NCBI GenBank assembly: GCA_026545225.1
Contig: CM048846.1
Span: 17,176,501-17,240,500 of the forward strand
Direction: 5' to 3'
DNA length: 64,000 nucleotides
Source: Cornus controversa
Lineage: Eukaryota; Streptophyta; Magnoliopsida; Cornales; Cornaceae
Shown here: positions 34,917 to 44,745 of the stretch, one piece after another
How the letters are laid out: each line of letters starts with the position of its first letter
How positions within the stretch are numbered: the stretch's first letter is position 1
Notes under the pieces: model-generated
What the model saw: only the letters and a program-made list of their open reading frames with translations
Databases searched by the model: none
What the model was told of the DNA's origin: nothing
Program-made: the position numbers and the translations under genes

Positions 34917-34934
34917 TTGGCGCCGTCTGTGGGA
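34917..34934 (+). other. gypsy primer-binding site
   Basis: ttggcgccgtctgtggga directly follows the 5' LTR. A TGGCGCC-type PBS is common in plant Ty3/gypsy elements of the Tat/Ogre-Athila branch. Confidence 0.8.
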
Positions 34935-34951
34935 AACAATCACGAACTTGA

Positions 34952-36247
34952 TTGTTCTACACGAATCATATACGGAGTATGATGCACCTACGATATAGGC
35001 TAGACACTACCACTATACAGGACCCTCCAACACAGGGCCCTCTTGCCGGCCACAATTCCCCAACGCAGGACCTCCCTGCCGATCACAATCCTCCAGCTGC
35101 CCAGGATCCTCCTGTCGGCCATGACCATGCTAGTGGACAGGGCTCTCCAATCAGACTGGACCCGCTTTTTGCCCCTAATCTTTCCTGCTGCAATGTACCA
35201 GCTGCTGGACAGGGAGGCATGCAACCCCCTAGATAGATGGACTTTCTTGGGGCACGCCTCGAAATCCCAAACGATCAGGGACGGATCGCAGCATTGGAAT
35301 GCCAAGTCCGAAACTTGAATCAAAGTCTGGCCCAAATATTCCAATAGAATGCGGTAATTTTGCAGCGCCTCCCTCCTGTGGAGCCAGTACTATCGCTGGG
35401 TCACCCTGTTGATCCAGAAGGAGATGGTGTTGGGCGAGACAGTGAAGTCCCAACGGACGATGCAGCTCAGAACCGAGTAAGAGGTGGGACGAACCCCAGT
35501 TACCTAGTCCCACTCGAAAAAAGCCAACCCCATGGAGACTCAGGGCACCCAAGAAAAACTACTTATTATGACATGGAGATGCAGGACCTCAGAGTTAGGG
35601 TAGAAAGTATGGCCCACGCCATAAAGGGGAAGGGCCCTATTACAGTAAAGGAGCTGGTCTAGCAAACCAACCTCCTTTTTTTCGCGGGGATAATGAGTTG
35701 TCCTTTGCCCAACAAGTTAAAGATGCCCACCCTTGAAAGCTTTGATGGGACCAATGACCCGCTAGATCATCTGGAGACCTACAAAGCTCTGATGCACCTC
35801 CAAGGAATACCAGATGAAATCCTATGTAGAGCTTTTCCTACTACATTGAAAGGTTCTGCCCGGTCATGGTTCAACAACCTGAAACTGACATCTATACATT
35901 CCTTCAAAGAAATGAGCCAATTGTTCGTAAGTAATTTTATTAGCGCCCGAAGGCACAGAAAGCCCGCCACCTATCTCCTGGACGTAAGACAGAATAAGGG
36001 GGAGTCATTGCGAGACTACAATAACTGATTTAACAGGGAGATGTTGCAGGTCGATGCTCTGGATGATAAGGTGGCAGTTACTGCATTCATGGGGGGCCTA
36101 CTGCCTTCAAAATTCTTGTACTCAATTTTCAAGCACCCTCTAGAGAGTATGTCCGAGCTACTCGTGAAAGCCCAAAGGTACATGAATGCAGAGGTTGCCC
36201 TTGATACAAAAAAGGCAAACAGGAAAATAGAGAGACCCCAAGTGTAG
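34952..36247 (+). pseudogene. Ty3/gypsy gag polyprotein, single frame with internal stops
   Basis: One reading frame of about 430 codons carries a Pro/Gln-rich N-terminal part with repeated QDPP-like words, then a Retrotrans_gag core from about 35693. The core motifs are FDGTNDPLDHLETYK, ARSWFNNL, FVSNFISARRH and GESLRDYNN..., followed by FMGGLL.SKF. The frame is broken only by stops at 35234 (TAG), 35345 (TAG), 35660 (TAG) and 36026 (TGA), with no frameshift evident. Most sit where CAG or CGA would be natural. Gag forms the retroelement particle. With so few lesions, loss of coding is recent or due to C-to-T decay. Confidence 0.88.
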
Positions 36248-36560
36248 CAAAATGTCACGGGGGCAGACCGATAAAGTATCACGTTATGAGTAGGGAGACA
36301 GGGGGCATATTGACTAGAGACATTAAAATTGAGGCAGTTGGCCTATCCTTGGATTGCTGAGCATTTGTGAAAGTGCCACCAGTAAAACTTCCTTTTAAAA
36401 GTTATATTTACTTTAATTATTCTAGCTAAAGCTCAATCTAATATCGAGCCTTAGGATGATAACTCTGAGGTTTTTGCTCGAATAATTCTCTATTTGTTAC
36501 TCAAATATCAATAGCAATCCTTTTTGTTTCAAAATTTATTGTTATTACTAAAACAAAAGG
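36248..36560 (+). other. gypsy post-gag region without pol
   Basis: No protease or RT motifs. The tract agggagacagggggcat near 36294-36310 is PPT-like. Pol should begin here in an autonomous element, so pol was lost or replaced. Confidence 0.5.
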
Positions 36561-37340
36561 TACACAACCCTACGGGGATACACCTCCAAAGAGGGCCTTT
36601 AATGAAAAAGGTGGGATGGATAAATCCCGAGAATATTGTTTAAACAGCCCTACGGGGGCCCAACCCTATGGGGTCATAGCCCTACGGGGGCACAGCCCTA
36701 CGAGGGCCACCCTACGGGGATACACCTCCAAGGAGGGCTTTTAATGAAAAAGGCGGGATAGATGAATCCCGAGAACATTGTTTAAACAACCCTATGGGGG
36801 CCCAGCCCTACGGGGGCCCAGCCCTAAGGGGGCACAGCCCTACGGGGGCACAGCCTTACGAGGGCCACCCTACGGGGATACACCTCCAAGGAGGGCCTTT
36901 AATGAAAAAGGCGGGATGGATGAATCCGAAGAATATTGTTTAACAACCCTACAAGGGCCCAGCCCTACGGGGTCATAGCCCTACGGGGGCACAGCCTTAC
37001 GAGGGCCACCCTACGGGGATACACCTCCAAGGAGGGCCTTTAATGAAAAAGGCGGGATGGATGAATCCCGAAAACATTGTTTAATAGCCCTATGGGGACC
37101 CAGCCCTACGGGGGCCACCCTACGGGGATACACCTCAAAGGAGGGCCTTTAACAAAAAAAGCGGGATGGATGAATCTGACAGCCCTACGGGGGCACAAAC
37201 TCAGCCCTACAGGGGCCTAGCCCTATTAAGGAGATACGATCACACTTTTTCAAAGGCCTTTAATGAAAAGTGTGGGATGGTTAATACAAAAACATTGTTA
37301 ACCTACCCTACAGGGGCACAACATGTTAAAAGAGATTTTA
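36561..37340 (+). repeat. Compound minisatellite: ~70-bp core plus variable 16-bp repeats
   Basis: The core (tacggggatacacctccaag, gagggcctttaatgaaaaag, gcgggatggatgaatcc, gaacattgttta) recurs with cacctcc at about 36581, 36723, 36881, 37022 and 37131, and a degenerate copy near 37230. Spacing varies (142, 158, 141, 109 bp) because different numbers of 'cagccctacgggggc' short repeats sit between cores. GC content is far above the surroundings. The core is related to the array at 22417-23010. Confidence 0.9.
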
Positions 37341-37430
37341 GCAAAAGGCAGGTAAGTCCCGCCAAAGTGGTCACATGACTTTTTCAAGAGATGCGCTATT
37401 AAGCTTATTAATTAGAGTTTATTAACCAAG

Positions 37431-37510
37431 TGAGTCATTGGCATAATGGTTAGGGTGAGACCATCAGAGCTTATTAGCTAAGGTTCGATTATTCAAACTG
37501 ACAATTATTT
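37431..37510 (+). mobile_element. tRNA-like / SINE-like segment inside the gypsy element
   Basis: An A-box-like word (TGGCATAATGGTTAGGG, from 37439) is followed 32 bp later by a B-box-like word (GGTTCGATTAT, 37482-37492), the arrangement of a tRNA-type RNA polymerase III promoter. A (TA)n tail begins at about 37511. No good cloverleaf acceptor stem is visible, so a SINE head or a decayed tRNA relic fits better than a functional tRNA. Confidence 0.4.
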
Positions 37511-37530
37511 TATATATATATATATATATA

Positions 37531-37808
37531 AACCGGGTTCTAATATACCGGCCAAAGGCCGGACCCAAGAATAAACCACCTGACCAAAAACCAAGCCCAG
37601 GAAGAAATCGACTAAGGAGGGGTCCACCAGACCCAACGCGATCGGGCCCACCGGGCTGAGCGAGGCTGGGCCGGGTCCACCTGGCCAAGCGTGTAGCGGT
37701 TTACAATCCACGAGTCATGATAAAGCCCAGCAAGCCAAGATAAAGCCTAGCAAGCCCAGTCAAAGTGTTCCTAAGGCTCGACGGCAACCCTCATGAACAG
37801 GGGGCATC
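37531..37808 (+). other. GC-rich 3' region and polypurine tract of the gypsy element
   Basis: Locally GC-rich sequence (repeats of 'aagcccagcaagcc') ends in cagggggcatc (37798-37808), the polypurine tract at the 3' LTR border. The minus-strand open frames at 37464-37711 are incidental. Confidence 0.6.
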
Positions 37809-38049
37809 TGATAGAGTGTTTGACTTCAATTATGAAACGTAAGAGCCAGTCTCCTACTAGGGTACGGTCTCACTTGACCGCTATAAATACAGAGATGGTC
37901 CATAAAACCAGGTACGCAATTAATACCCCTGACTTGATCGTCGGAGTATAGTCGGTCGGCACCACGCTGGTGCTCTCTCGATTACCCTTCTCTTATCCTT
38001 TTTTACAAGTTGGCGTTTGATCAGTTCGGGGTGAATTTTTGCTTCATCA
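37809..38049 (+). repeat. 3' LTR of the gypsy element
   Basis: 241 bp. Compared with the 5' LTR it lacks the segments after 'aaacgta' and after 'cccctga', and carries scattered substitutions. Confidence 0.93.
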
Positions 38050-38254
38050 ATTTACATATTATATATTATATTTTATTTTTTTCTAACGGTTCTAGTTCCA
38101 GTTCCGGTTCTGGTTCCTTGATTTGGAACCGAAACTGGAACCGTAGTGAATGATTCCTAAAATTTAGAACCGGAATCGGAATCATAGTGAAAGGTTCAGT
38201 TCGGTTCAAGTACGATTCTGATTTTTCTGATTTTTTGTGCACCCTAGTCACAAC

Positions 38255-38940
38255 TATAATAATGTGGTTGAATGCAGAATTCAGCCATTTTCTTTTCAAA
38301 TTCGTGTTAAGGCCCAAATGAAGAAGAGGAGAAATTTCAAAACCCCATTTCAAGTCCAAGAACCGTGGGCTGGGCTTTTGGGTTGTAAATATTGTATTAG
38401 GTTCGACCCAACCGTAACCAGTCAAAGCCGGGGTACTCAAGCCTCGACCCTGAATTCACGGGCCTTGGCTAGCCCAATTCCTTCCCCTTGGGCATACACC
38501 ACGGCTCTATTGTATCAAATTTTCATGGTTAAATAATTTTTTTACCCACTACGACTTGTTTTATAACTTTCAGAACTTTATTGTTATAAGAGTATTATAA
38601 TATCATAGACGTCTCGCACCTAAATCAAAATTTAGAAGGCTAGTAATAGTCTGCACTTAAACTATATGCGATCATGTTGCAATATAAGTCATAAAAGGAT
38701 TTCCATGGTCCGATATAAGATTCAAAACTAACAGTCAAAAAGTTGACTGTTCCATTTGATTATATTTTATTTATTTAATTTTCTTGAATTGCTAAAATCT
38801 TTTATCTACTATAATTTATTATTCAAGTTGCTATATTAATGGAAAAAAGAATCTTCTAACTGATTTTTTTTTTCATACTTATCAACATGTGCTGAATGAG
38901 TCCACTTTGACCAGCGCCATTAACATCCTAAATTGTTTAC
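38255..38940. other. Intergenic, no gene seen
   Basis: Mixed-composition sequence with short open frames that resemble no known protein. Confidence 0.5.
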
Positions 38941-40390
38941 TCGATTTATTATACAAAAATGATATATATTATGAAATATATTTATGATTTGTTTGATGAA
39001 TGATGCGACAAAGTTTGTGTCCTTGCATAAAAGGTAACACTAGTGGTACATATCATAAAATAGTTTTCATGATTTTTATCTCTAAGTGTTGTATATTATG
39101 TTAATTAAAAAATATTAAACTTCATGATTGTATTTCACGAATTTTAACTTGAATTTATGTGGTAGGTGATAATATCATTGGAACTTCGTGTGTATGGGGA
39201 GAATTCCACCAATATTAATTCACCATTTAATTTTATCTCCTAAAATAATGAAAAATAGAGATTTATTCTTGGTAGAATTCTTATAAGAGCAATGTCACAC
39301 GTCTCGAATAAATATCACGAATTTTAACTCGAATCTATGTGGCAGGTGATATAGTCCATTATTTTAGGAGATAAAATTAAATGGTAAGTTATTATTGGTG
39401 GGATTCCTCCCAGACACGGAGTCCTTATGGTATTATCACCTGCCACATAGATTCGAATTAAAATTCGTGAAATAAAATTTTGACGTTTAGCATTTCTCTT
39501 CTTATAAATATAGAATTGTTACCTTCCACATCATTCATGATAGAAAATCATAAAATAATTTTATGATGTGTAGCATTGCTCATGTTAATTTTTGCAATTC
39601 AAAAATTAACTTCCTTAAATCTAGGAAATTATGGGCCCACTATAACCTTAATGAGCAATGCTACACATCATGAAATTATTTCAAGAATTTTTATCATGAA
39701 TGATGTGACAATTAAATAGTGAGTTAGTATGGGAAATGCTAAACATCATGAAATTTTATCATGAATGGCCTTCATGAATGATGTGGCAAGTGATAATACC
39801 ATTGACATTCCGTGTATGGGGGAAATTCCACCAATACTAACTTACCATTTAATTGCCACATCATTCAAGATAAAAATTCATGAAATATTTTCATGACATG
39901 TAGCATTGCTCAGTTAGTATTGGTGAAATTTTTCCCATACACGGAATCCTAATGGTATTATCACGTGCCACATCATTCATGATGACAATTCATGATAAAA
40001 TTTCATGAAGTTTAGCATTTCTCAACCTTAATTAGTTGTTTATTTGAGTTATTTATTCATGATAGAAATCATGAAAACTATTTCATGATTTTTATTATTT
40101 TCTAAGAGGTAAGGTAAGTGTGAGGAGTGGAAGAAAGAGAAATGATATATATCATGAAATAATTTTCGTGATTTCTATCCTGAATGAATAAGTAACTTAA
40201 GTAAAAAAGTAATTAAAGTGATGGTGGACCATAATATTTGAGGAATTCTTTTTTTAAATAGAAGAAATTAATATAATATACAACATTGTTTTATCATTCA
40301 AAATAAAAATCATTAAAACTATTTCCCGATACAAATCATTCATATTTTCATGATATGTATCATTCACATTCCATGATATGTATCATTGTT
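38941..40390. repeat. Cluster of nested inverted-repeat MITEs
   Basis: Multiple direct and inverted copies of a few modules: 'agcaatgctacacatcatgaaa', 'atgaatgatgtggcaagtga', 'taataccattggacattccg' and 'taaattaaatggtaagttag'. Pairs such as 39145-39290 / 39310-39500, 39655-39800 / 39840-40020 and 40055-40095 / 40145-40195 are reverse complements. The pattern indicates several related short inverted-repeat elements inserted into one another. The RNA would fold into long hairpins. Confidence 0.75.
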
Positions 40391-41329
40391 CTTACAGACC
40401 CGTGAACGAATTACCGGTTCAAAGAGTTTAGCACAATTAGTGGTTACAACGTCTGAATCTCTCTCCAATTTTCGAAAAGAAGAAAAAAATGTCTGTCTCT
40501 TCCTTCTAAACATACTGAGTTTGATGGCATGGAATGATTTTCAAGGTAAAATTTAGTCTGTCACAAAATTTTTAGCTCAATTTGAGACGATGGGCAATGG
40601 AATAATTTTAAAAATGTAGGGTTACATTAGTATAAATAATATCCTATAGTTGTTGTACCTAATCTAATTTTAAAAGAGTAAGGTGCTGATCCTTTAAATG
40701 ATTAATACAAATCCATTCGTTTCAAATTATTCCATCCAAATAGAATAGAGCCTTATGTTTAGTACAAATTCTGAAATTGTGACGATCCACAAATACCCTA
40801 GGATTTTGAATCTATTCATTAACTCTGTAAGATTAGTTTCATTACAGGACTGCAATTTCATTTTTTTTTATTGGTTGATTCTTATATATATATATATTCC
40901 ACATCTAATCTCTTCCCTTAAGGTCCGCATCAAATTATTTCCTTCATAAGGTTGTCATGACATGAAAAATAATTATCATTTTATCTTTGTCTTTTGTAAT
41001 TTCTTATTCACGTTCACCATTCATAGTAGTTTCCTTGTTTTTTAATTATTATTATTTTGTTGGTGCATACTGTGAACACTTGAAAATCATCTCTATCTTT
41101 TTTTTTTAATGTGTTTGTCTTTTATAATGTAGGGTGACATTGCACCAAATCTAATAATAAAACTATAGGTGCAACAGTTTTTAAATATTAATGCCTCCAT
41201 CAGTAGAGCATTTATTTATTTTCTGTAAAAATTGAGAGGTTGGCTGTGGCAGAGTGCGATGACTTGAAAGTGGTCTTCGTTTTTGTTTTTCAATTCTTCT
41301 TTTTGTCTCTTCTGATTTTTCTCGTTTAC
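40391..41329. other. Upstream flank of the NBS-LRR locus
   Basis: No gene recognised. It holds AT-rich sequence and presumably the distal promoter of the CNL gene. I cannot place a TATA box with confidence. Confidence 0.4.
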
Positions 41330-42037
41330 TTTTGAATATGTGTTTCACTCTTGCATCTGAATTTGCAATCCTTCAATCTCTCCTCTCTCTCTCTCTCTCA
41401 CCTTCTGCAATTGATCCCTCACTGTCTGTGCTCTCTCTGTTGTTTTGTGAATCTTCACTTTCCTTCAATCTGTTGTTGCTGTCTCTTTTTGGGTCATTCT
41501 AAATCAGGCTTGGTGTTACGGGGATTTGAGAAAATTCAGTAATTAGCTCCTTCGTCCAGACTGGTCCATAAAAGCTAGAAGAGGTACTTGTTGAATTCTC
41601 TCTCTCTCTCTTTAATTTTTTCAACAGTACTCATAGCTACCGTTCTGCATTTCTATTGCTGCCCTTTTTTCCTTTGTATAATCCTTATGTTTTGCTTCTG
41701 ATCTTTCTCGATTACTTCTTGTTTCAGTTTGGCTCTCTCTATTGTATCTCAATTTGAATCTCTCCATATTTGCGATCTCTAACTTTCACTCTGTTTTTTC
41801 TATTAAATTTGAATTAGACTCTCTCTTACACCTGAATTTGTATCTCTCTCTTGAGAGTCTTCTTGTGAATCTTCGCTGTTGTGTCTTTCGTTTTGATTTG
41901 TTTGTCATTCAAAATCAAAACTACGTGTGTCTCTCTCTATTACTGTCATTTCCTTTTATCATCTGTATTGTAAAGTCTCATTTTCTTTACAAAAAAAAAG
42001 AAAAAGAAGTACACAAAAGGTAGCTGGTGAATTAAAA
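41330..42037 (+). promoter_or_regulatory. CT-rich 5' leader of the NBS-LRR gene, possible 5'UTR intron
   Basis: Long pyrimidine-rich tracts (CT repeats at about 41385-41400 and 41600-41613) are typical of plant leaders. A candidate 5'UTR intron runs from gaggtacttg near 41582 to an acceptor near 42022 (aaaaggtag); this is inferred from consensus sites only. Short upstream open frames exist and would lower translation if transcribed. Confidence 0.4.
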
Positions 42038-44745
42038 ATGGACAGCGGTACTGCTAGTAATGTTGTGGGAACGATGTTGGTGCCGATCAGAGACCGCTTG
42101 TACGCATTCATCAGCCGTCAATTGGGTTATTTGGTTCGCTACAAGAAAAACATTAAGGATTTCCAAGAAGCAGTTGACAAACTCAGACATGCCAAGGGAA
42201 GGGTGGAGACGAAGGTCAATGAAGCCTTGGACAATGCTGAAATCATTGAGGATGATGTTTCGGAGTGGCTGACAAAAGTGCAGAGCACACTGCCAGCGAT
42301 GGAAGAAGACGGGAACAGATTACAGCAAGGCACAGAAAATCTCAAATGTCTTGATATACGCTCACGTTACCGGTTAGGTAAGGAAGGAAGAAAGAAGAAG
42401 GCTGTTGTTACTAAGCTTATAGATGATGGCAGCAATTTTAGCAATGTTGGACACCGAGCTCCTCTCACTGGTACTTGGCACAGAACATACAGCATAAACT
42501 ATGGGAGTTTTCAATCCAGAGAGTTTGTTTTTGAGGAGATCATGAAGGCACTTAAAGATGATGGCAATTACAAGATTGGGATATATGGAATGCCAGGAGT
42601 TGGAAAGACGAGGATGATGAAAGAAGTTGCCCAACAAGCCGAAAAAGAGAGGCTTTTCGATGAGATTGCCGAAATAGTTGTCACCCAGAATCCAAATTTG
42701 AAAGAAATTCAACAAAAACTTGCAGAAGGTTTGAATCTGAAATTAGATCAAGAGACTGAAGATGCGAGAAAGGGGCTGTTACTCAATAGATTGAGAAGTG
42801 GTAAAAAGATGCTTGTAATGGTAGATGATGTTTGGAATGATCAAATTAAGTTGGAGGACATTGGAATACCGGCTGCGGATGATCATACCAAGGGCTGCAA
42901 GATTATCCTGACCTCTCGGCGACAAGATGTGTGCACAGAGATGGGGGTTTCTGAAAAAGAAAACTTCCAAATTGGAGTCTATCGGAAGCTGAAGCTTGGT
43001 CCCTGTTTGAGAAGAAGGTGGGAGATTCTATTAGAATTCATGAAATGCATTCTGTAGTGGAAGCAGTGTGTAAAGAATGTGCAGGTTTGCCATTGGCAAT
43101 ACTTGCAGTTGGAGGAGCACTAAATAATAAGAGAAAGCAAGTATGGAAAGATGCACTTAAACAACTGAGAAATTCCACGGCAGATAACATTGCGGGATTG
43201 CCGGCAAAACTCTATTCACGCATAGAATTAAGTTACAACTATCTGGAGCCTGTCGATGCAAAGTCAATTTTTTTGCTTTGTTGTTTGTTTCCAGAAGATG
43301 ATGAGATTTCAATTGATGTCTTGGCGTGGTATGGAGTTGGAATGAGGCTTCTCTGAGGCGTGGATACAATGGAAGATGCAAGGAATAGAACACATACTTT
43401 GGTCGATACCCTCAAGACATCTTCTTTGTTATTAGAGGGTAGTAAGGAAGACTCTGTGAAAATGCACGATGTAATTCGAGATGTTGCCATATCAATTGCA
43501 TCAAAAGAGGAAGATGCCATGTTTCTAGTGAAAGCAGGTGTCGAGAAGTGGCCAGAGGCAGATGAATATAAAGGACGCAAGGCAATCTCATTAAGGTTGA
43601 ACGATGACTGTGTGCTTCCTGATGATTCAGAATGTCCAGAATTACGCACCTTAATGTTGGAATGCATCAGAAGTACTTATTCACATGTTCCAATCAATTT
43701 TTTTAATGGAATGGAGAAACTTGAAATTTTAAAATTGAGTAACATGGACATATCGACACTACCATCGTCACTTAAAAGTCTTCGGATGTTATGTCTATAT
43801 GACTGCAATTTCAGGAACCTGGCTTTTCTCAAGGAACTAAAAAAACTTGAGATAATAAGAATTCAAGATCCTCATTTCATAAGGCTGGCTCCGGAAATAG
43901 GACAATTGAATCGTCTGCGTTTGTTGGATCTGAGGTACTATTACAGCATGAGAATCATTCCATCACGTGTCCTATCAAGTCTATCCCAGCTTAAGGAATT
44001 GTACCTTTCAAATGTGTTTGACCAATGGGAGGTTAAGGACAATGCCAGTCTTAATGAACTAAATTCATTAATGCGCTTAATCAGTTTAGAAGTTTATGTG
44101 CCAAATGTCATGTTACTACTTCTCAATGACCGCCTGCTCAAGTCGTTGATCAGATTTAAAATATCCATTGGGAGTATCTTTGGGCGTTATGAAACTCTCC
44201 CATCAACAACAAGAATATTGAAGCTAAAGGGTATTATTTGTTTGAAGAGAGAGCTTAACACTTTGATGGAGAAAGCTGAAGTACTCTATTTATTTCAACT
44301 GGAGGGTTTAAAGGATGTGTTTCACGAGAGAGAAGGAGAGGGGTTTCTGGACTTGAAGTATCTTAAAGTTGATGATTGTGATGGGGTGGAACATCTATTT
44401 GGCAAACCAAAATGGATTTCACAGACTAATGGACTATGTGCATCTCGTTCTTTTAATAAATTAAGTGTATTAGAAATTGAAAACTGTCAATTGAGATATC
44501 TCTTCTCCATATCCACTGCAAGAGGTCTTCCGCAACTCCAAAAATTAAATATAAAGGATTGTAGAATCTTGGAAGAAGTAGTGGGAGATGATCAAGAATT
44601 CATGGATACAATTACTTTTCATCAATTAAAGGAAATGGAGTTGAAGTATCTACCAAACCTCAGAAGCTTCTATGGCAATACAAACAAGTTGTCAACTGTG
44701 GGATGCAACACATCCACCCTTGCGCAAGCTTTGTTTAATGATAAG
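42038..44745 (+). pseudogene. CNL exon 1: CC, NB-ARC and first LRR block
   Basis: The start codon at 42038 gives MDSGTASNVV. Residues 1-150 form a predicted coiled-coil region rich in K/E heptads. NB-ARC motifs are the P-loop GIYGMPGVGKT (181-191), kinase 2 KKMLVMVDDVW (256-266) and RNBS-B CKIILTSRR (287-295). After residue 314 one base is missing near 42980 and the protein continues in another frame with SEAEAWSLFEKKVGD, GLPL (CAGLPLAILAVGGAL), an RNBS-D-like FLLCCLFPEDDEI, a TGA at 43354 (probably CGA originally), and the MHD motif (VKMHDVIRDVA). LRRs follow from about 43600, e.g. ELRTLML, LEILKLSNMDISTLP, LRLLDLR and LKELYLSN. The exon ends ..ALFNDK before a gtatgt donor. The ATP-binding residues look intact; the reading frame is not. 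Confidence 0.9.

Larger units (their letters stand above)
34571..38049 (+). mobile_element. gag-only Ty3/gypsy element, 3.48 kb, complete with TSD
   Basis: 5' LTR 34571-34915 and 3' LTR 37809-38049 share TGATAGAGT...TTCATCA ends. Perfect 5-bp TSDs (attta) lie at 34566-34570 and 38050-38054. A primer-binding site (ttggcgccgtctgtggg, from 34917) follows the 5' LTR and a polypurine tract (cagggggcatc) precedes the 3' LTR. The interior has gag but no protease, RT, RNase H or integrase; in their place lie a compound minisatellite and a tRNA-like segment. It therefore depends on another element's enzymes for movement. Confidence 0.93.
34122..38246. mobile_element. hAT-like element interrupted by a gypsy insertion
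   Basis: Left end TAGGGGTGTACAC at 34122 and right end GTGCACCCTA at 38237-38246 are inverted repeats. They are flanked by 8-bp near-identical direct repeats (gttacaac at 34114-34121, gtcacaac at 38247-38254), as expected for hAT elements. Both inner flanks are rich in 'cggttccgattc' / 'ggaaccgaa' words. Another right terminus, gtgcacccctagttataac, occurs at 34320-34338, also followed by a matching octamer (gttataac). So the left end could belong to a 209-bp element (34122-34330), to the long one, or both may derive from repeated insertion. No transposase seen. Confidence 0.65.

Noticed and set aside
36778..37378. Pro/Gly-rich frames (GPSPKGAQPYGG) resembling a structural repeat protein
   Set aside because: Translation of the compound minisatellite; no start context, and the frames are interrupted differently in each unit.
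37439..37492. A functional tRNA gene
   Set aside because: A and B boxes are recognisable, but no acceptor stem or anticodon arm of normal form could be drawn; listed only as a SINE-like segment.
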